A DNA stretch of 64,000 bases from Streptomyces sp. NRRL B-24484 (GTDB lineage: Bacteria > Actinomycetota > Actinomycetes > Streptomycetales > Streptomycetaceae). The stretch lies in contig NZ_JOAI01000039.1 of NCBI RefSeq assembly GCF_000717715.1, positions 16,935-80,934 on the forward strand, written 5' to 3'. The position numbers were made by a program, and so were the translations under genes. Shown in pieces: positions 58,851 through 64,000 of the stretch. The notes below the pieces were generated by a model. The model was not told where the DNA came from. It searched no databases and saw only the letters and a list, made by a program, of their open reading frames with translations. Each line of letters begins with the position of its first letter. The stretch's first letter is position 1.

Positions 58851-61800
58851 GCGACCGCCCCCAGCACCACGAGCGGGCTGCCGGCCTCGACCTGGTCGCC
58901 GGAGCCGACCAGCAGCTCCGCGACCACGCCGTCCCGGTCCGCGGTGACCGCCGACTCCATCTTCATCGCCTCCAGTGCCATCAACTGCTGCCCCTTGCGC
59001 ACCCGTTCGCCCGGTGCCACGTCGACCTTCCACACGCAGGCGGTGAACTCGGCCTCCACCACACTGCCGCCCGGTGGCGGGGTGACGGTGCGCGGCGCGG
59101 CCGGTGCGGTGCCCGCCGCCCGCTCGGCCCGGTCGAACTCGCCCGCCTCCTCCCAAGCCTGCCGCTCGGCCGCGAACGCCGCCGCCTGGACGGCCCGGAA
59201 CTCCGCGATCGGACCGGCGTTCTCGTCCAGGAAGCGCAGGTGGTCCGCCAGCGCGAACTCGCCCTCCTCGATCTTCGGCGCGAACCGGCCGGCCGCCATG
59301 TCGGCCCGCATCTCCAGCAGTTCCTCCGCCGAGACCGGGTACCAGCGGATCCGGTCGAAGAACCGCAGCAGCCACGGCGCGCCCGGCTCGAACGGGCCGC
59401 GCTGCTGCCAGCCCGACCACATCTGCACCGTCCGCCCGACGAACTGGTAACCGCCCGGCCCCTCCATGCCGTACACGCAGAGGTAGGCGCCGCCGATGCC
59501 GACCGAGTTCTCGGCCGTCCAGGTACGGGCCGGGTTGTACTTGGTGGTGACCAGCCGGTGCCGCGGGTCGAGCGGGGTCGCCACCGGCGCACCCAGGTAG
59601 ACGTCGCCGAGGCCGAGCACCAGGTACTCGGCGTCGAAGACCGTGCGGTACACCTCGTCCACCGACGCCAGGCCGTTGATCCGCCGGATGAACTCGATGT
59701 TCCACGGGCACCACGGCGCGTCGTCCCGGACGCCCGCCATGTACCGCTCGATCGCCTCCCGGGTCGCCGGGTCGTCCCAGGACAGCGGCAGGTGGACGGT
59801 GCGGCTCGGCACCACCAGCCGGTCGGTGGCGGGCAGCGCCCGCTCGATCCCCCGGACCAGCACCAGCAGTTCGGACAGCGGCAGGACGTCCGGATCGACG
59901 TGCACCTGCAGCGAGCGGATGCCCGGGGTCAGGTCGACGACACCCTCCGGCCGCCGCGCCGCCAGCCGTTCGGCCAGCGCGTGGACGCGCATCCGCAGCG
60001 CCAGGTCGAGCTGCATGGGGCCGTACTCGACCAGCAGGTTGTCGTCGCCGCTGCGCCGGTAGGTGACGCTCGGCCGGTCGGGGCCGGCGGGGGTGCGGTG
60101 CAGCACACCGCCGTCCACGATCGCCGGGCGGGAGGCGATCGGTGCGGCGGCCGGGGTACGGCGCAGCACGGCGGCGTCCTCGCCGGTGACGGGCACGAAG
60201 CGGACGGTGTCGCCGGGGCGGAGCTGGCCGAGCTTCCAGCGCTGGCCGGAGACGACCGTCGCCGGGCAGACGAAGCCGCCGAGCGAGGGGCCGTCCGGGC
60301 CGAGCAGCACGGGCATGTCGCCGGTGTAGTCGACGGCGCCGACCGCGTACGGGGTGTCGTGGATGTTCGAGGGGTGCAGGCCGGCCTCGCCGCCGTCCGG
60401 GCGGGCCCAGGCGGGCTTGGGGCCGACCAGGCGGACGCCGGTGCGGGCGCTGTTGAAGTGCACCGACCAGTCGGCGGCGTAGAACTCGGCGATGTCCTGC
60501 TCGGTGAAGAACTCCGGTGCGGCGTGCGGCCCTTCGACCGCGGGCAGCTGCCAGGCGGAGGTGAACTCCGGGCGGTCGGCGACCGGGCCCGCGCCCTCGC
60601 CGAGGGCGCCGGTGCCGCCGTGCAGCACGTCGCCGGTGCGCAGCGCCCGGCCGCCGTGGCCGCCGAAACCGCCGAGGGTGAAGGTGGCGGCGCTGCCGAG
60701 GAAGTCCGGCGCCTCGATGCCGCCGGCGACCAGCAGGTAGCTGCGCAGGCCCGGGCCGGGCGGGGCCGGGACGTCGAGCAGGCCGCCGGCCGGGACGAGC
60801 ACCGGCTCCCACTGCGGCACCGGCAGGCCGTCCACGGCGACGTCGGTCGGCGCGCCGGTGACGCAGACCCAGGTGGGTGCGGTGAAGCGCAGCGCCGGGC
60901 CGAGCAGGGTGCACTCCAGGCCGGGGGCGCCCTCGGGGTTGCCGAGGGCCCGGTTGCCGAGCCGGAAGGAGAGGTCGTCCATCGGGCCGCACGGCGGCAC
61001 GCCGACGTGCCAGTAGCCCGTCCGGCCCGGCCAGTCCTGCACGGTGGTCTGGGTGCCGGCCCGGACGACCTCGATCCGCGGGGTCGGGTCGGCGACGTGC
61101 GCCAGGGTGCCGGTGTGGTGGACGGCCGAGGCGACGGCCGGCACGGCGGGGACGGCGCGCAGCAGTCCGAGGTTGGTCTCGATGCCGTGGATCCGGGTGC
61201 CGTCCAGCGCGTCGGTGAGCCGGGCCAGCGCGTCCGCCCGGTCGGTGCCGTGCACGATCACCTTGGCGAGCATCGGGTCGTAGGCGGTGGTGACCTCGGT
61301 GCCGGTCTCCACCCAGGTGTCGACGCGGACGCCGGCCGGGAAGGCGACTTCGGTGAGCAGGCCGGCGCTGGGCCGGTGGTCGCGGCTCGGGTCCTCGGCG
61401 TAGACCCGGGCCTCGACGGCGTGCCCGTCGGGTGTGCCGACCGCGCGGACCACCGAGCGGTCGCCCTGCGCGAGCCGGAGCATCCACTCGACCAGGTCGA
61501 CCCCGTACACCGCCTCGGTGACCGGGTGCTCCACCTGGAGACGGGTGTTGACCTCCAGGAAGTACGCCTCCTCGCGGACGGCGTCGTAGACGTACTCGAC
61601 GGTGCCGGCCGAGCGGTAGCCGACGGAGGCGCACAACTCGCGGGCGGAGTCGGCGAGCTGCCGGCGGACGCGGTCGGGCAGGCCCGGCGCGGGGGCCTCC
61701 TCCAGCACCTTCTGGTTGCGGCGCTGCAGCGAGCAGTCCCGGTCGCCGAGGGTGACCACCCGGCCGGCGCCGTCGCCGAAGACCTGGACCTCGACGTGGC

Positions 61801-62419
61801 GGGCGTGCTCGACCAGCCGTTCCAGGAAGACGCCGGCGGTGGCGAAGCTGGCCGCGGCGACCCGCTGCACCCGCTCCCAGGCGTCGGCGAGCTGGGCGGC
61901 GTCCCGGCAGGCCTGCATGCCGATGCCGCCGCCGCCACCGGTGGCCTTGAGCATCACCGGGTAGCCGACGCCCTCGGCGGCGGCGAGTGCGGCGGGCAGG
62001 TCCGGCAGCAGCCCGGTGCCGGGCAGCAGCGGCACCCCGGCGGCCTCGGCGGCCGCGCGGGCGGTGTGCTTGGCGCCGAAGACCTCCAGCTGGGCGGGGG
62101 TCGGGCCGACGAAGGCGAGTCCCGCGGCCTCGACCTGCCGGGCGAAGGCGGCGTCCTCGGAGAGGAACCCGTAGCCGGGGTGGACCGCACCGGCGCCGCT
62201 GTCGTGGGCGGCCCGAAGCACCAGGTCGGTGCGCAGGTAGCTGTCCTTGGCGGCGGCCGGGCCGAGCCGCACCGCGTGGTCGGCGAGCCGGACGTGCGGC
62301 GCGGAGCGGTCCGGGTCGGAGTAGACGGCGACGGTGGCGATGCCGATCCGGCGCGCGGTGCGGACGATCCGGGCGGCGATCTCGCCGCGGTTGGCGATCA
62401 GCAGGGTGTCGTAGGCCAT
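58847..62419 (-). CDS. Biotin-dependent urea/guanidine carboxylase
   Basis: A 1190-residue multidomain enzyme. Biotin carboxylase domain, about 1-450 (LIANRGEIAARI at the start, ATP-grasp loop KATGGGGGIGMQ, EVNTRLQVEHPVTE). Carboxyltransferase halves, about 465-1040 (VQDWPGRTGYWHVGVPPCG, SNIHDTPYAVGAVDYTGD, LVTTKYNPARTW). Biotin carrier domain at the end with biotinylated K1153 (LEAMKMES). Annotated in databases as urea carboxylase, but pairing with two DUF1989 genes fits the guanidine carboxylase branch, which makes carboxyguanidine. The carboxyltransferase segment PWCPWNIEFIRRINGL may help decide. It starts 9 bases after the upstream gene. Confidence 0.93.
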   Translation of the reverse strand: MAYDTLLIANRGEIAARIVRTARRIGIATVAVYSDPDRSAPHVRLADHAVRLGPAAAKDSYLRTDLVLRAAHDSGAGAVHPGYGFLSEDAAFARQVEAAGLAFVGPTPAQLEVFGAKHTARAAAEAAGVPLLPGTGLLPDLPAALAAAEGVGYPVMLKATGGGGGIGMQACRDAAQLADAWERVQRVAAASFATAGVFLERLVEHARHVEVQVFGDGAGRVVTLGDRDCSLQRRNQKVLEEAPAPGLPDRVRRQLADSARELCASVGYRSAGTVEYVYDAVREEAYFLEVNTRLQVEHPVTEAVYGVDLVEWMLRLAQGDRSVVRAVGTPDGHAVEARVYAEDPSRDHRPSAGLLTEVAFPAGVRVDTWVETGTEVTTAYDPMLAKVIVHGTDRADALARLTDALDGTRIHGIETNLGLLRAVPAVPAVASAVHHTGTLAHVADPTPRIEVVRAGTQTTVQDWPGRTGYWHVGVPPCGPMDDLSFRLGNRALGNPEGAPGLECTLLGPALRFTAPTWVCVTGAPTDVAVDGLPVPQWEPVLVPAGGLLDVPAPPGPGLRSYLLVAGGIEAPDFLGSAATFTLGGFGGHGGRALRTGDVLHGGTGALGEGAGPVADRPEFTSAWQLPAVEGPHAAPEFFTEQDIAEFYAADWSVHFNSARTGVRLVGPKPAWARPDGGEAGLHPSNIHDTPYAVGAVDYTGDMPVLLGPDGPSLGGFVCPATVVSGQRWKLGQLRPGDTVRFVPVTGEDAAVLRRTPAAAPIASRPAIVDGGVLHRTPAGPDRPSVTYRRSGDDNLLVEYGPMQLDLALRMRVHALAERLAARRPEGVVDLTPGIRSLQVHVDPDVLPLSELLVLVRGIERALPATDRLVVPSRTVHLPLSWDDPATREAIERYMAGVRDDAPWCPWNIEFIRRINGLASVDEVYRTVFDAEYLVLGLGDVYLGAPVATPLDPRHRLVTTKYNPARTWTAENSVGIGGAYLCVYGMEGPGGYQFVGRTVQMWSGWQQRGPFEPGAPWLLRFFDRIRWYPVSAEELLEMRADMAAGRFAPKIEEGEFALADHLRFLDENAGPIAEFRAVQAAAFAAERQAWEEAGEFDRAERAAGTAPAAPRTVTPPPGGSVVEAEFTACVWKVDVAPGERVRKGQQLMALEAMKMESAVTADRDGVVAELLVGSGDQVEAGSPLVVLGAVA

Positions 62420-62428
62420 GGTTCCCGC

Positions 62429-63034
62429 TCAGTCCTCGGTGATCGTCATGCGGACGGGCGTCGGGTCGAAGCCGTTGCACGGGTTGTTGATCTGCGGGCA
62501 GTTGGAGACCAGCACCAGGACGTCCGTCTCGGCCCGCAGCACGACCCGCAGGCCCGGGGCGGAGAGCCCGTCGACGATGCCGAGGGTGCCGTCCGCCTCG
62601 ACCGGCACGTTCATGTACCAGTTGATGTTGGAGACCAGGTCGCGCTTGCCGAGGCCGTGCCGGGCGCCCTCGGCGAGGAAGTTCTCCACGCAGGCGTGCT
62701 GCGACCAGGTGTGGTGGCCGTAGCGCAGGGAGTTCGACTCCTTGGAGCAGGCGCCGGCGATGGTGTCGTGCCGGCCGCAGTCGTCCTCGACCACCGTCAT
62801 CAGCGGGGTGTGCTCGGTGGAGAGCAGCACGGTGCCCTTGCCGACGAAGACCGAGCCCTGGGCCTGCAGGGTGTCGGCGGCGCTGTAGCGGACGGACGGG
62901 TCGTGCGCGTCGTAGACCAGGCAGTCCACGGCCTGGTTGCCGTGCAGGTCGGTGACGGTGAGCAGCTGCCCGCGGCGGACGACGGCGGACCAGGCGCCGC
63001 GGGCGGGCACCTCGGTGTCGAGCAGGACGGTCAT
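62429..63034 (-). CDS. DUF1989 protein, second subunit (urea-amidolyase-associated/CgdB-like)
   Basis: A 201-residue DUF1989 protein. QAVDCLVYDAHDPSVRYSA, CGRHDTIAGACSKESNSLRY and CPQINNPCNGFDPTPV contain conserved Cys, His and Asp residues that could bind zinc. In bacteria using the guanidine carboxylase route, two DUF1989 proteins form carboxyguanidine deiminase, which releases ammonia and yields allophanate. ATG 63034 overlaps the stop of the partner gene (ATGA). Confidence 0.88.
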   Translation of the reverse strand: MTVLLDTEVPARGAWSAVVRRGQLLTVTDLHGNQAVDCLVYDAHDPSVRYSAADTLQAQGSVFVGKGTVLLSTEHTPLMTVVEDDCGRHDTIAGACSKESNSLRYGHHTWSQHACVENFLAEGARHGLGKRDLVSNINWYMNVPVEADGTLGIVDGLSAPGLRVVLRAETDVLVLVSNCPQINNPCNGFDPTPVRMTITED

Positions 63035-63840
63035 CGGGCCCCCAGGGCGGCGGTGTTGAGGTGGGCGCGGTGGCGTTCGGGCGTGGTGTCCCAGTGCGGG
63101 TCGCCGGGGCCGGTCACCTCGCCGGGCACGGCGGTGACCTGCAGCGGCGAGCAGTGCCAGGCCGGACGCGGGTCCAGCGGGTGGGCGGTGTTGGCGAGCA
63201 GCAGGGTGGTGTGCTGCTCCAGGCGGAGGACGATCCGGGCGCCGGGGCCGGCCGAACCGGTCGGGTGCAGGGTGCCGTCCGCCGCGACGGTCACGCCCCG
63301 GAAGAAGGAGACCGGGGCGGGCAGGTCGCGCCGGGTCAGGCCGTGCTTGGCTGCGGCCAGGGTGAGCAGCTCGCGGCCCGCGGGGGAGGAGCCGTGCGCG
63401 GCGCCGTCGCCGTAGCGGGCGGTGTTGCGGGCGGCGGAGGAGGTGCCGGCCAGTGCGTCGTGCCGGCCGGAGGTGTCCTCGACCAGGGTGGCGAGCACCC
63501 GGCCCTGGTCGGAGAGCAGCTGGCTGCCCCCGGTGAGGTAGGCGTTCCACTGCACCTTGACGGTGTCGGCCGCGTTCAGCCGCTCCCAGGGCCGCCCGGT
63601 GACGTACAGCAGGAGGTGGGCACAGGCGTCGCCGTCCCGGTCGGTGAGGGTGACCACCGTGCCGGCCGGGAGGACGAGGTGGGTGTAGCCGCCGCCGGCG
63701 ACGGTCTCGGACCACAGGGTGCCCGGCGGGGGCGGCAGCAGCGGCATGCAGTCGACGACCGTGCCCGCCTGGGACCTGGCGTGGGCGCGGGCGGCCGTGG
63801 TGGTGGCGGTGCCGGCCTCGGCCTCGTGGATTTCTGTCAT
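63031..63840 (-). CDS. DUF1989 protein, first subunit (urea-amidolyase-associated/CgdA-like)
   Basis: A 269-residue DUF1989 protein, first gene of the operon. LTDRDGDACAHLLLYVTG, SGRHDALAGTSSAARNTARY and HPLDPRPAWHCSPL parallel the motifs of the second subunit; the two are diverged paralogues that probably assemble together as carboxyguanidine deiminase. The start ATG 63840 lies in the centre of a perfect palindrome and has no ribosome binding site, so a leaderless mRNA is likely; the -10 box TAATTT (minus strand) is about 8 bases upstream. An upstream in-frame start at 63876 would add 12 residues and is less likely. Confidence 0.88.
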   Translation of the reverse strand: MTEIHEAEAGTATTTAARAHARSQAGTVVDCMPLLPPPPGTLWSETVAGGGYTHLVLPAGTVVTLTDRDGDACAHLLLYVTGRPWERLNAADTVKVQWNAYLTGGSQLLSDQGRVLATLVEDTSGRHDALAGTSSAARNTARYGDGAAHGSSPAGRELLTLAAAKHGLTRRDLPAPVSFFRGVTVAADGTLHPTGSAGPGARIVLRLEQHTTLLLANTAHPLDPRPAWHCSPLQVTAVPGEVTGPGDPHWDTTPERHRAHLNTAALGAR

Positions 63841-63853
63841 GCGACAGAAATTA
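63830..63853 (-). promoter_or_regulatory. Palindromic operator across the start codon of the DUF1989 operon
   Basis: ATTTCTGTC-ATGC-GACAGAAAT (63830-63851) is a perfect 9-bp-arm inverted repeat. It contains the start codon and overlaps the probable -10 box (TAATTT on the minus strand, 63848-63853). It is well suited for a dimeric repressor. Confidence 0.6.
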
Positions 63854-63885
63854 GGGAGGACCGGCTTCGCCGCCATTGCCCGTGC

Positions 63886-63901
63886 GTAACACGGGAGTTA
63901 C
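63886..63901 (-). promoter_or_regulatory. GlnR-like box of the DUF1989/carboxylase operon
   Basis: GTAAC-ACGGGA-GTTAC matches the GTnAC-N6-GnnAC form of GlnR sites known from actinobacterial nitrogen genes. Its centre is about 53 bases upstream of the expected transcription start, a position suitable for activation under nitrogen limitation. Confidence 0.5.
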
Positions 63902-63960
63902 CGTCCCCTCACGGTGATCGACGACCACGGTGAGGCGCGACGGTGTGCGAGGATCGCCGG

Positions 63961-64000
63961 GTGTCCGCCACCAGCCGCCCGCCCGCCCGCCCCGCCAGCC
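63961..64000 (+). CDS. Start of a divergent gene, probably a regulator (partial)
   Basis: GTG 63961 opens a frame that runs off the window (VSATSRPPARPAS). GAGGAT (63949-63954) lies 6 bases upstream as a possible -10 box. A disordered Arg/Pro N-terminus is common in TetR regulators, and a divergent regulator beside this operon would explain the palindrome. Only 13 codons are visible, so this is a guess from context. Confidence 0.3.
   Translation, partial: MSATSRPPARPAS

Noticed and set aside
63841..63960. Guanidine-I (ykkC) riboswitch before the carboxylase operon
   Set aside because: The leader appears absent or only a few bases long and lacks the conserved motifs; the palindrome and GlnR-like box explain the region better.
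1..64000. Mobile elements, prophage or integrated plasmid
   Set aside because: No transposase, integrase, terminal inverted repeats or attachment-site duplication was seen, and base composition is even throughout.

Overview
The window is very GC-rich, with strong third-position G/C bias. Many starts are GTG, several genes look leaderless behind TAGGGT-like -10 boxes, and coding sequences often overlap by 4 bp. It carries mycothiol (mshC), Pup-proteasome, PafBC and TatAC genes together. This fits a chromosome of a Streptomycetaceae actinobacterium (Streptomyces, Kitasatospora or a close relative). I saw no rRNA, tRNA, CRISPR array, transposase or phage gene.

Layout. (1) 0-4.6 kb: a conserved mshC neighbourhood with a histidine phosphatase, a DUF3090 protein, a kinase-like SCO1664-family protein, mshC and a convergent PAC2 protein. 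(2) 4.7-20.2 kb: an accessory block. It holds a secreted SGNH hydrolase, a LacI regulator, a gutted secreted glycosidase, a very large secreted GH87-type alpha-glucanase, a maltose-type ABC importer without its ATPase, a GH13 alpha-glucosidase, a DUF1304/TetR pair, a GNAT protein and a membrane-anchored GH18-like protein. The LacI-to-GH13 part reads as a locus that degrades an alpha-glucan outside the cell (probably alpha-1,3 or mixed 1,3/1,4), imports the oligosaccharides and splits them to glucose. (3) 20.4-31.1 kb: metH, a HAD phosphatase, an orphan peptide-type binding lipoprotein, an orphan LuxR response regulator behind a RecB-type nuclease, a site-2 protease and trmI. (4) 31.4-47.0 kb: the Pup-proteasome region: secreted protein, ferredoxin, arc/mpa, dop, pup, prcB, prcA, pafA, three FKBP proteins, pafB, pafC, two tiny genes, tatA and tatC. 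Pup ends in Gly-Gly-Glu, so it would not need deamidation by Dop.

(5) 47.6-56.8 kb: two adjacent operons and a GntR regulator that together form a hydroxyproline catabolic system. A three-subunit D-hydroxyproline dehydrogenase is followed by pyrroline-4-hydroxy-2-carboxylate deaminase, 4-hydroxyproline 2-epimerase, alpha-ketoglutarate semialdehyde dehydrogenase, a second proline-racemase paralogue and an ornithine-cyclodeaminase-family reductase. The same 11-base word, GTGACATNNTA, lies on the promoter of each of the three transcription units, which defines a likely GntR regulon by eye. (6) 57.2-63.8 kb, minus strand: two DUF1989 proteins, a biotin-dependent urea/guanidine carboxylase and allophanate hydrolase in one overlapping operon. 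The two DUF1989 genes suggest guanidine rather than urea as substrate. A GlnR-like box (GTAAC-N6-GTTAC) and a perfect palindrome across the first start codon lie upstream. The window ends just inside a probable divergent gene.

Most boundaries are secure. Starts were moved from the longest reading frame where a ribosome binding site, a known family N-terminus or a 4-bp overlap supported a shorter form.
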